From Pseudomonas sp. SST3 (lineage in GTDB: Bacteria; Pseudomonadota; Gammaproteobacteria; Pseudomonadales; Pseudomonadaceae), in assembly GCF_003325755.1 (NCBI RefSeq), contig NZ_QORI02000074.1:1-5794 (forward strand): 5,794 nucleotides of DNA, in the 5' to 3' direction. The notes beneath the pieces are model-generated. The model saw only the letters and a list, made by a program, of their open reading frames with translations, was not told the origin of the DNA and ran no database searches. The stretch's first letter is position 1. Each line of letters opens with the position of its first letter. Shown here one piece after another: positions 1 through 5,511 of this stretch. The position numbers and the translations under genes are program-made.

Positions 1-244
1 CCAGGATTTCCAGCTTGCCGCCGGACGCTTTCTGGCCAAACAGCCGCGCCGGGATCACCCGGGTGTTGTTGAAAACCATCAAATCGCCTGGGCGCAAATG
101 CTCAAGCAAATCAGTGAATTGACGGTGTGCGAGGGCACCGCTGGGCCCGTCCAGGGTCAGCAGTCGACTGGCGCGACGCTCGGCCAAAGGGTGGCGAGCG
201 ATCAGCGAATCAGGGAGCTCAAAAGTAAAGTCAGCAACGCGCAT
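1..244 (-). CDS. queA: QueA, S-adenosylmethionine:tRNA ribosyltransferase-isomerase (N-terminal part, runs off the left edge)
   Basis: QueA is cytoplasmic. It transfers and isomerises the ribosyl group of S-adenosylmethionine onto 7-aminomethyl-7-deazaguanine at the wobble position of GUN-anticodon tRNAs, making epoxyqueuosine. The 81 visible residues match the family's N-terminus. The opening is [11 protein letters not shown], followed by a [16 protein letters not shown] segment at about residues 14-29 and the hallmark [13 protein letters not shown] at 58-70. The full protein is usually about 350 aa, so roughly three quarters lies outside the window. The ATG at 244 is the family start, but no Shine-Dalgarno sequence precedes it (the upstream sequence reads GACGAACCCCATC). 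It diverges from the tRNA-Leu gene, and tgt would be expected downstream as in other pseudomonads, though it is not visible. The family match is recognised from memory, not from a search. Confidence 0.96.
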   Translation of the reverse strand, partial: MRVADFTFELPDSLIARHPLAERRASRLLTLDGPSGALAHRQFTDLLEHLRPGDLMVFNNTRVIPARLFGQKASGGKLEIL

Positions 245-290
245 GATGGGGTTCGTCTAGCAGGGCCGGGAAGTCTAGCGGAAATAGTGA

Positions 291-319
291 AAAATAGACC
301 ATGAAACGTGATTGACCAA
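291..319 (-). promoter_or_regulatory. Possible queA promoter
   Basis: On the minus strand a TTGGTC -35 (319-314) and a TATTTT -10 (296-291) are separated by 17 nt. This would start transcription near 285, about 40 nt before the queA ATG. Each hexamer matches consensus at about four of six positions, so the call is tentative. Its -35 overlaps that of the divergent tRNA promoter. Confidence 0.4.
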
Positions 320-340
320 CGGTAATCTCATCTCTATACT
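312..340 (+). promoter_or_regulatory. Sigma-70 promoter of tRNA-Leu
   Basis: TTGACC (312-317) and TATACT (335-340) are separated by exactly 17 nt. They are followed by a GC-rich discriminator, TCGCCGCC (341-348), of the kind seen at stringently controlled stable-RNA promoters. The predicted start is near 347, a few bases before the mature tRNA 5' end at 354. Confidence 0.8.
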
Positions 341-353
341 TCGCCGCCATTGA

Positions 354-439
354 GCCCTGATGGCGGAATTGGTAGACGCGGCGGATTCAAAATCCGTTTT
401 TCGAAAGGAGTGGGAGTTCGAGTCTCCCTCGGGGCACCA
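354..439 (+). tRNA. tRNA-Leu (anticodon CAA)
   Basis: An 86-nt class II tRNA reading UUG codons, with the 3' CCA encoded. The acceptor stem pairs GCCCTGA (354-360) with TCGGGGC (429-435), with one G-U pair. The anticodon arm is 381-385/393-397 around the loop TTCAAAA, placing anticodon CAA at 388-390. A long variable arm (about 398-411), typical of leucine tRNAs, precedes the T arm GGGAG/CTCCC (412-416/424-428) with a TTCGAGT loop. Position 436 is the A discriminator expected for tRNA-Leu. It has its own promoter and terminator, so it appears monocistronic. Confidence 0.97.
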
Positions 440-447
440 TCTTAAAG

Positions 448-476
448 AAAGACCTTGAAATTTAAGGTCTTTTTTT
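448..476 (+). terminator. Rho-independent terminator of tRNA-Leu
   Basis: The stem AAAGACCTT (448-456) pairs with AAGGTCTTT (464-472) around a 7-nt loop, and a seven-base T run (470-476) follows. It lies 8 nt after the tRNA CCA end. Confidence 0.9.
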
Positions 477-521
477 CGCCTGCAAAAAAGTGCCAGGCGT
501 GGCAGTGGAGGGAGCGGGACC

Positions 522-851
522 ATGGAGTTGACGCTTGAAGCGGTTGCGTTGTTCGCGCTGAAGTTGGTGTATGAGACTGACCACGGCAGCCCGTTGCTGC
601 GCGATGATCCCGTGATGGAAGGCTATGATCGCGAGGTGTTTGGGTTGTTGGTGCGCCAGGGAAACCTGGCCGAGATCCAGTTGAAGCTCGATGAGTGCAT
701 CACCCAGGCGTTGATTGCATTGGGTGGAGCGGACAGCGTTCTCGGGCGTGAATTGCAAAGGCTATCCACCGATGTGCAAAACATCGCTCGTCTTGATGAG
801 TTGACCTGCCCGCTGACCGTACTAAAGAGCTATCTGAAAGATGTGCAATGA
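522..851 (+). CDS. Hypothetical protein, 109 aa
   Basis: I do not recognise this family. The start is supported by a strong Shine-Dalgarno-like GGAGGGAG just upstream of the ATG. The protein is soluble, acidic, leucine-rich and probably all-helical, with no signal peptide or membrane segment. The N-terminal half (LTLEAVALFALKLVYETD) and the C-terminal LDELTCPLTVLKSYLKDVQ look like amphipathic helices. It sits 45 nt after the tRNA terminator. Its last 30 nt (822-851) overlap the 3' end of the convergent exporter gene. Good ribosome binding, full-length coding potential and Pseudomonas-like codon use support a real gene. The ORF on the opposite strand at 462-758 looks like a shadow. Confidence 0.75.
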   Translation: MELTLEAVALFALKLVYETDHGSPLLRDDPVMEGYDREVFGLLVRQGNLAEIQLKLDECITQALIALGGADSVLGRELQRLSTDVQNIARLDELTCPLTVLKSYLKDVQ

Positions 852-1460
852 ATCGGTAATCAGGGTAACGGCCAGGTAAACCATCAACACCGCCACCCCT
901 GCATCCAGCCAGCGCCAGACCGCAGGCTTGCGAAACAATACCGTCAATCGCTGACAGCACAGCGCCAACACCACGAACCACACGAGTGATGCCGTCATGG
1001 CGCCTGTCGCGAACAGCGCCTGTTGGCCCGCAGGTTTCGTGGCACCGATGGAACCAATCAACACCACGGTATCGAGCCAGGCGTAAGGGTTGGCAAAGCC
1101 GAGTATGACCGCCGAGCGCAACAGCCCTCTTTGCGAGTTGCCGCCTTGAGCGTCCGGCATGGACTGATCCCGGATGCAGGCCAACAGACGTTGGCCACCA
1201 AACCAAAGCAGATACGCAGCGCCGGACAACAGCAATAGTGCCATCACCTCAGGCCGGCTTCCCAACAACGAACCTAAACCCGTGACCCCGAAAGCGATCA
1301 GGAAAATATCGGCCATTACGCAAATAGCGACAACGCCCCAGATCGGCCCGCGACCGACACCTTGGCGGATCACCAAGGTGTCTTTCGGGCCAGGGGCGGC
1401 GAACAGTCCGATACCCAAGAGCAAACCTTCGATGTAAAGGGCATTGAAGTGAGGAAACAT
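822..1460 (-). CDS. LysE/ArgO-type amino-acid exporter
   Basis: A 212-aa inner-membrane protein of the LysE family, whose members export basic amino acids such as lysine or arginine, or related compounds. It shows about six hydrophobic segments. The N-terminal family signature is PGPKDTLVIRQG (residues 23-34), ArgO having LGPQNAFVMNQG there. The central NPYAWLDTVVLIGS motif (124-137) corresponds to the NPHVYLDTFVVLGS stretch of ArgO. The WFVVLAL and LDAGVAVLMVYLAV helices match the C-terminal half. The substrate cannot be read from sequence. A GGAGG (1478-1474) precedes the ATG with a rather long 13-nt spacing. The gene begins 26 nt after the oxygenase pseudogene on the same strand, so the two are probably co-transcribed. 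No ArgP-type LysR regulator is adjacent, unlike many argO loci. Confidence 0.92.
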   Translation of the reverse strand: MFPHFNALYIEGLLLGIGLFAAPGPKDTLVIRQGVGRGPIWGVVAICVMADIFLIAFGVTGLGSLLGSRPEVMALLLLSGAAYLLWFGGQRLLACIRDQSMPDAQGGNSQRGLLRSAVILGFANPYAWLDTVVLIGSIGATKPAGQQALFATGAMTASLVWFVVLALCCQRLTVLFRKPAVWRWLDAGVAVLMVYLAVTLITDSLHIFQIAL

Positions 1461-1486
1461 GGACTGTTCGAGCCCTCCAGGACTAT

Positions 1487-2293
1487 TTAGCGCAGTTGAA
1501 TCGGTTGATTACCGAAACCGGTATGACGAGCATTCACAGTACTGCCCAGGTCAATGGATTTCTGGCGGTAAAAGGTCGTCAGCAACTGATCCGGATTGGG
1601 ATTTGCAAAGTAGATCAATGAGCTTCTGGCGACCGGTTTGCTGGGCGCAAGTACAGCATGGTAGGCGGCAGGCACGGCATGATCGGAGAGCTCTGTCAGC
1701 AAGGAACCCGCCAGCACCGCGACCTCGTTCTCCAGAAGCGTACCGGCTCCAACGATCGTCCTTTCATCAAAACCAGCCCTTCGCGGGTAGGCTTGATAAA
1801 CGAAAGCATATGCCCGTCTTCATGAGGATCCTGGGCATATTGACGAGAATGGTCTTTCGCCTGTGGACCATAGACACACAGCTGGATGTACGATGCCGCG
1901 CGAAAGGGGGCCAAGGGGCAACGCCAAATTCCTCGCAAATGCCATCCATAACTCCCTGGGCCAACTCGCTCATCTGTCGTTCAAAACTGCCGACTGCGAC
2001 AACGAAAGTACTTCGGGTGAATTCGAAAGCGGTTCTTTTTGAAGCGTGCGCGGGCCAGTAACAAAACCGCTCGCACAGGTCCGGGTGCTCCTCGGCAAGG
2101 GAGTACTCGGCGCCAAAAGGGAAAAAACCATCCGTGTCCTGGGCAAAGGAAAACTCATCCTTGATGGCCTGGGGAATGGCCGAATAGCCAATCAAATGAT
2201 CTTTTTGTAGTCCTGCAACATCGCATCAGGAATTTGCAGGATGCCAAAGCCTGATCGGGCAATGGATTCACAGCACGCTTTCATTGGACTCAT
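1487..2293 (-). pseudogene. Isopenicillin-N-synthase-like 2-oxoglutarate/Fe(II) oxygenase, broken by three frame changes
   Basis: Three frames together give a protein of about 269 aa with the layout of non-haem iron oxygenases of the IPNS-like family. These enzymes use Fe(II), O2 and usually 2-oxoglutarate to hydroxylate or oxidise small molecules. The iron ligands are visible as HED (about residues 158-160) and a distal His in AAYHAV (about 213). The 2-oxoglutarate-binding RxS is RSS (about 224-226). The N-terminal half contains SIARSGFGILQIP and DGFFPFGAEYSLAEEHPDL. One base appears to be missing at each of three places: in or near the A5 run (plus-strand T5, 2202-2206), in or near the C5 run (plus-strand G5, 1906-1910), and between 1743 and 1738. 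Together the losses restore the original frame, so the protein ends normally at 1487. The ATG at 2293 has only weak ribosome-binding sequence. It lies 26 nt upstream of the exporter and diverges from the XRE regulator. The active site survives in the rebuilt reading, so it may be intact in the real genome. Confidence 0.82.
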
Positions 2294-2518
2294 AGCTATA
2301 TCCACAGATAGATGTAAAGGAATGCAACACACACAAGGTTCGCAAGCATGTGAGAAACCGCGACACTGGATATGCCAACCAAACCGGGACCTATCCATGT
2401 CTTTCACAACGTCGCCAGCAAGACCAAAGTCTGAATCGCTATGTAACCGTGACGGCGGGCAGGTTGTCCTTTTTGGCTTACAAGATGACGACTTCCACTG
2501 GAAACGGGTTTGCAAAAT
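2294..2518. other. Divergent intergenic region between oxygenase and XRE regulator
   Basis: About 225 nt without a convincing gene. Both divergent promoters and any operator of the XRE regulator should lie here. I could not find a sigma-70 pair with good hexamers and 16-18 nt spacing on either strand. Two stretches resemble each other, GGTTCGCAAGCATGTGAG (near 2338) and GGTTTGCAAAATATGAG (near 2507), but this could be chance. Short ORFs that cross the region on either strand lack codon structure. Confidence 0.5.
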
Positions 2519-2552
2519 ATGAGCATCAAAACTGGCGATACTCTTCGAGCGC

Positions 2553-3212
2553 TTGTTGTACGACGCAGCCGAGAACTGGGAAAAACCCCTGACTAACCTG
2601 GCTAAGGAGGCTGGCATCTCCAGAACCTACCTTTATGCATTGGCGGACGGTGCTTCAAAAGATCCGTCCGTACGTACCCTGATCAAATTAGCCAAAGCGC
2701 TACGTGTCTCCCCGCTGCTGCTGTTTCGCTACTTTGCCGACCTGACCGGTGCTCCAACTGATGCTTACTCAATGGCTATCACCAACCGGGCCATTGGCTT
2801 GCACGACCCATCTGACATTGCCGTATTCAATGCAGACGTGACCACGCCTGACCAGACCGTAGTGCTGCCCGGTGAAACCTTTCAGAAAACCTGGGAGATC
2901 CAGAACCTCGGGATTCGCCCCTGGCGCGGCCGGCGATTGGTGAGAGTGGACGGTGAGTACGTGATCGCCCGTCGAACCGCTTCGGGGGAGCCATTGGAAG
3001 TGGTGATGGATAGCCATCTGCGAAGCCTGAATAACGATATTCCGATAGCAGATACTTTGCCCGGCCAGCCAGTGCATATCACCGTGGAGTTCGGAGCCCC
3101 GAGGGAGACCAGCACCGTCACCTCAATCTGGCGTATCGAAGATGAACATGGGCAGCCTTGCTACGGGCCAGCATTCATCCTGCATGTGATTGTCAACGTC
3201 ATGGCGCGCTGA
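2553..3212 (+). CDS. XRE-family transcriptional regulator with C-terminal NBR1/FW-type Ig-like domain
   Basis: Two domains are visible in the 219-aa reading from the TTG at 2553. Residues about 13-60 form an XRE helix-turn-helix (LTNLAKEAGISRTYLYALADG, then SVRTLIKLAKALRVSPLLLFRYF). Residues about 95-216 resemble the FW (four-tryptophan) or NBR1-like domain, a beta sandwich. Visible there are a PGETFQKTWEIQNLG strand pair, W124 in RPW, PGQPVHITVEFGAP and SIWRIEDEHGQPCYGP. Three of the four signature Trp are present (W114, W124, W193) and the third family position is not Trp. It is probably a cytoplasmic DNA-binding repressor or activator of the divergent oxygenase-exporter pair, with the Ig-like domain for ligand or partner binding. 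That role is inferred from position. The true start is doubtful: an ATG at 2519 in another frame encodes MSIKTGD, which would join well to LFERLLYDAAENW if one extra base lies around 2537-2540. Eight nt separate its stop from the convergent exporter. Confidence 0.88.
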   Translation: MLYDAAENWEKPLTNLAKEAGISRTYLYALADGASKDPSVRTLIKLAKALRVSPLLLFRYFADLTGAPTDAYSMAITNRAIGLHDPSDIAVFNADVTTPDQTVVLPGETFQKTWEIQNLGIRPWRGRRLVRVDGEYVIARRTASGEPLEVVMDSHLRSLNNDIPIADTLPGQPVHITVEFGAPRETSTVTSIWRIEDEHGQPCYGPAFILHVIVNVMAR

Positions 3213-3220
3213 AAGCAGCC

Positions 3221-3856
3221 TTACTTGCGCCCCTCTACCGCCATCCGCACCGCCAAACCCATCAACACCGACCCCATCAGCCAGCGCTGCAGCACCTGCC
3301 AACCTGGCCGGGTGACAAAAAACACCGCGATGGAACCCGCCATGCAGGCAATCACCGCGTTGACGCTCACGCTGATAACAATCTGCAGGGAGCCCAGCGC
3401 CAGGGATTGCATCAGCACACTGCCATGACCATTAGGGTCGATGAACTGGGGCAGCAACGACAAATACATCACCGCCACTTTGGGATTGAGCAAGTTGGTG
3501 ACCAAGCCCATGGTCACCAACTTGCGCGGGCTGTCCTTGGGCAAGTCGCGCACCTGGAATGGCGAGCGCCCACCCGGCTTGACCGCCTGCCAGGCCAGAT
3601 ACACCAGATACAACGCCCCGCCGAGCCGCAGCGCGTCGTAGGCAAACGGCACAGCCATCACCAACGCCGTGATACCCAGCGCCGCGCACACCATGTACAC
3701 CACAAACCCCAGCGCCACCCCGCCCAGGGAAATCAACCCGGCCGTGCGCCCCTGGCAGATGGAGCGGGAAATCAGGTAGATCATGTTCGGCCCGGGAGTC
3801 AGTACCATGCCGAGTGAAATCAGGCCGTAGGCGAGCAAGCTGGACATATCAGGCAT
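3221..3856 (-). CDS. RhtB/LysE-family amino-acid exporter
   Basis: A 211-aa inner-membrane protein of the RhtB branch of the LysE superfamily, whose members export homoserine, threonine, leucine or other neutral amino acids and their derivatives. It has the TPGPN motif (residues 20-24), the following RSICQGRTAGL loop, a hydrophilic central loop (about 92-112), and NLLNPKVAVMYLSLLPQFID (121-140), which is typical of RhtB proteins. About six membrane segments are seen. The ATG at 3856 is preceded by AGGAG (3868-3864) with ideal 7-nt spacing. The frame is intact. It converges with the XRE regulator and faces away from the PH-domain gene. It differs clearly in sequence from the other exporter in the window, so the two are not a recent duplication. 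Substrate unknown. Confidence 0.93.
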   Translation of the reverse strand: MPDMSSLLAYGLISLGMVLTPGPNMIYLISRSICQGRTAGLISLGGVALGFVVYMVCAALGITALVMAVPFAYDALRLGGALYLVYLAWQAVKPGGRSPFQVRDLPKDSPRKLVTMGLVTNLLNPKVAVMYLSLLPQFIDPNGHGSVLMQSLALGSLQIVISVSVNAVIACMAGSIAVFFVTRPGWQVLQRWLMGSVLMGLAVRMAVEGRK

Positions 3857-4012
3857 GGATTGGCTCCTGGTTTTTTAGGCTGCCAGCGTGAAATCCTTCG
3901 CCGACGCGGTCGTGTTGAGCGTCATGCTAGGGGCTTGCAGGCCAGGGCGTTAGATACAGATCCGCAGGCAAAACGTCATACACCGACGGCACCACTTACC
4001 CAGGACAGGCAC
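3857..4012. other. Divergent intergenic region between RhtB-type exporter and PH-domain gene
   Basis: About 156 nt that should hold two divergent promoters. Apart from the ribosome-binding sites at each end (AGGAG for the exporter, AGGA at 4002-4005 for the PH gene), I see no hexamer pair good enough to call and no strong inverted repeat. Confidence 0.4.
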
Positions 4013-4387
4013 ATGATCGACTTCAACAACAAAGGTTTTCTTTCAAGCTCAAGCAAAACAACGAATACGCCGAACGCGTAGCGGCCCTGCTGCTGGACGG
4101 CGAAGAAGTGGTCGACGCCTACAAGGCCATGCGCGACGGCGTCGTGTTCACCACCAAACGCATCATCGCGGTGAACGTGCAGGGGATTACCGGCAGCAAG
4201 AAGGATTTCACCTCATTGCCATACAAGAACATCGTGGCGTACTCGGTGGAAACGTCCGGGACGTTTTGACTTGGATTCGGAGTTGGAGATTTATTTTTCG
4301 TCGTTGGGGAAGGTGAAATTCGAGTTCACTGGCAAGACCTCGATCGTGGAAATCTCCCGGCTGATTTCCAAGCATCTGCTGAGTTGA
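4013..4387 (+). pseudogene. Bacterial PH-domain (bPH_1-like) protein, broken by two frame changes
   Basis: Read across two frame changes, this gives about 124 aa starting MIDFNNKGF, after a good AGGA ribosome-binding site at 7-nt spacing. It then runs through AERVAALLLDGEEVVDAYK, RDGVVFTTKRIIAVNVQG, KKDFTSLPYKNIVAYSVE and TSGTFDLDSELEIYF, ending in SIVEISRLISKHLLS. This matches the small stand-alone bacterial pleckstrin-homology proteins, which are cytoplasmic and of poorly known function. The first change is at 4036-4044 (TTTTCTTTC), where one base is missing or two are extra. Without it the frame stops at 4079. The second is the T4 run at 4264-4267, where one T is extra and gives TGA at 4267. 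The two changes cancel, so the normal stop at 4385-4387 is used. Each of the three frame segments is free of other stops, so the damage is recent or a sequencing artefact. Confidence 0.82.
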
Positions 4388-4400
4388 TCCGCAGGCACCC

Positions 4401-4430
4401 AAAAGACCTTGGTGTTTCAAGGTCTTTTTT
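4401..4430 (+). terminator. Rho-independent terminator, probably bidirectional
   Basis: The perfect 11-bp stem AAAAGACCTTG (4401-4411) pairs with CAAGGTCTTTT (4418-4428) around a 6-nt loop, with T6 at 4425-4430. It begins 13 nt after the PH-domain stop. On the minus strand the stem ends in TTTT after the PIN toxin gene, so it may also end that transcript. Confidence 0.92.
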
Positions 4431-4467
4431 ATTGCGGCTCAGCTGACGTACACCGGGCTCATCCTGC

Positions 4468-5044
4468 TCACAGCATCATTTCATAGGGTCCCATTGCCTT
4501 GCTAGTCTGCACCAAGCCCTGCCGCATCAACATCTCAAGATAACTTCCCGCCTCCATCGCGGGCTTCTTCAACGCCCTCCTCTGCTTCTGCGCCGCTCCC
4601 AACACTGCCGCCTGATCCAAATCCCAGAGATCCGAAATAAAGTCATCCGGATGCATCGGTTCAATGTCATAGACAGCCAATATATGAGGTGGAAAGTCTT
4701 TCAAATTGAAGGTCACGATGACCTCAGCTTTACTCCGAATTGCCGCCGCCAACACATGCCGGTCATCCGGGTCTGGTAAATCCAAACTCGAACACAGATC
4801 CTCATATCCCGTCACCAACGCGTCAGGTATAGCAATGTCCATTAGCGCCGACGTGCAGTCCACCTGAGCCGCCGTAAGATCGGGTCGGTTCTTAAGTACG
4901 TTGCGCTTTCCACTCATCCTGAATCTGGCCAGTCCATCGCGCTCGATACAAACCAGACAAACCAAGCCACATGAGTAAGTCCCTAAGTGCCGCAGGATAG
5001 AGAACACAAGCATCGTACACCGCAGTAAAGGGCGAACACCTCAT
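4468..5044 (-). pseudogene. PIN-domain toxin (VapC-type ribonuclease), frame changed near its N-terminus
   Basis: PIN toxins are Mg-dependent ribonucleases that cut tRNA, rRNA or mRNA when free of antitoxin. The true start is the ATG at 5044, which overlaps the antitoxin stop in an ATGA arrangement typical of coupled operons. The first frame reads MRCSPFTAVYDACVLYPAAL and onward to EWK (residue 46), with the first catalytic Asp at 11 and an acidic E44. It then runs into TAA at 4894-4892. The remainder, from RNVLKNRPDLTAAQ on, is in another frame and holds the acidic cluster LPDPDDRH (about 89-96) and VTFNLKDF (about 110-117). One extra base in GGAAAGCGC (4911-4903), for example an additional A at 4909-4907, explains the change. 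Corrected length is 191 aa, usual for this PIN family. As written, the long minus-strand ORF beginning at 5013 has a nonsense N-terminus and lacks the first Asp. Either the toxin is inactivated or this is a base-call error. Confidence 0.87.
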
Positions 5045-5511
5045 CCGTCATACCCCATTCCCAACTCTTGGGCCTGTTGAACCAGCGCTTCCATTGCCTC
5101 TTGGCTTTGCTCGTCACGCCGTTGCTTGAACGCCATCAAATCCGAAAAACGGACTCGCCGATGTCGGCCCGTTTTTGTAAAGGGGATGGCTCCTTCCTCC
5201 AGCATCTTGACCAAATGCGGGCGTGACACATTAAGCAGGTCGGCCGCCTCCTGCGAGGTCAACTCGGCATGAACCGGCACTACCTTGACGGCATTGCCCA
5301 GCGCCAATTCGCCCAGAATATCGACCAGCAGACGCAGTGCGGAGGTTGGTAGGACAAGCCTGTGTGGCTTGTCTTCTTTGTCGAAGATATCGATGCGCTG
5401 GGTTTCAAATTTGGTCGACAATAGGGACGCTAATTCACGCTGACCTTGCACTGCCGCCTCAACTTCTTTTTCCAGCGGAAGGATCGTTTTGGGAAGATTG
5501 TTGATGGTCAT
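5041..5511 (-). CDS. Excisionase-family (HTH_17/MerR-like) DNA-binding antitoxin
   Basis: A 156-aa protein whose C-terminal half is a helix-turn-helix of the excisionase type (residues about 84-130): LTSQEAADLLNVSRPHLVKML, then the wing EGAIPFTKTGRHRRVRFSDL. The N-terminal 80 residues are helical and charged (LEKEVEAAVQGQRELASLL) and carry LPTSALRLLVDILGELALGN, shared by antitoxins paired with PIN toxins as far as I recall. It should bind and neutralise the PIN toxin and repress its own operon. The ATG at 5511 has GGAG (5522-5519) at 7-nt spacing. The toxin start overlaps its last codons by 4 nt, so translation is coupled. The acidic Gln/Glu-rich C-terminal tail (DEQSQEAMEALVQQAQELG) probably contacts the toxin. 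The antitoxin role follows from the pairing; the fold alone would also fit a recombination directionality factor. Confidence 0.88.
   Translation of the reverse strand: MTINNLPKTILPLEKEVEAAVQGQRELASLLSTKFETQRIDIFDKEDKPHRLVLPTSALRLLVDILGELALGNAVKVVPVHAELTSQEAADLLNVSRPHLVKMLEEGAIPFTKTGRHRRVRFSDLMAFKQRRDEQSQEAMEALVQQAQELGMGYDG

Noticed and set aside
98..304. Plus-strand ORF of 68 aa
   Set aside because: Antisense to queA and running into the promoter region; no recognisable protein features.
354..439. tRNA-Leu as an integration site for a genomic island
   Set aside because: No integrase and no visible copy of the tRNA 3' end elsewhere in the window; the tRNA is followed directly by its own terminator.
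462..758. Minus-strand ORF of 98 aa
   Set aside because: Shadow of the 109-aa gene at 522-851, which has the better ribosome-binding site; it also covers the tRNA terminator.
1459..2061. Plus-strand ORF of 200 aa
   Set aside because: Antisense to the oxygenase pseudogene, which shows clear homology on the minus strand.
2338..2525. Pair of similar GGTTYGCAA...ATG-containing stretches as regulator boxes
   Set aside because: Only two imperfect copies about 170 nt apart, the second overlapping the possible ATG at 2519; too weak to call.
2192..2617. Minus-strand ORF of 141 aa as a complete gene
   Set aside because: Only its last 33 residues are meaningful (the oxygenase N-terminus); the rest crosses the intergenic region and the antisense of the XRE start.
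3158..3817. Plus-strand ORF of 219 aa, rich in His, Gln and Arg
   Set aside because: Antisense of the RhtB-type exporter; the composition is typical of the complement of a GC-rich membrane-protein gene.
4892..4912. Programmed ribosomal frameshift making full-length PIN toxin
   Set aside because: The shift needed is +1 at GGAAAGCGC, with no slippery heptamer, RF2-like stop context or evident stimulating structure. Similar indels in neighbouring genes favour an error or mutation.
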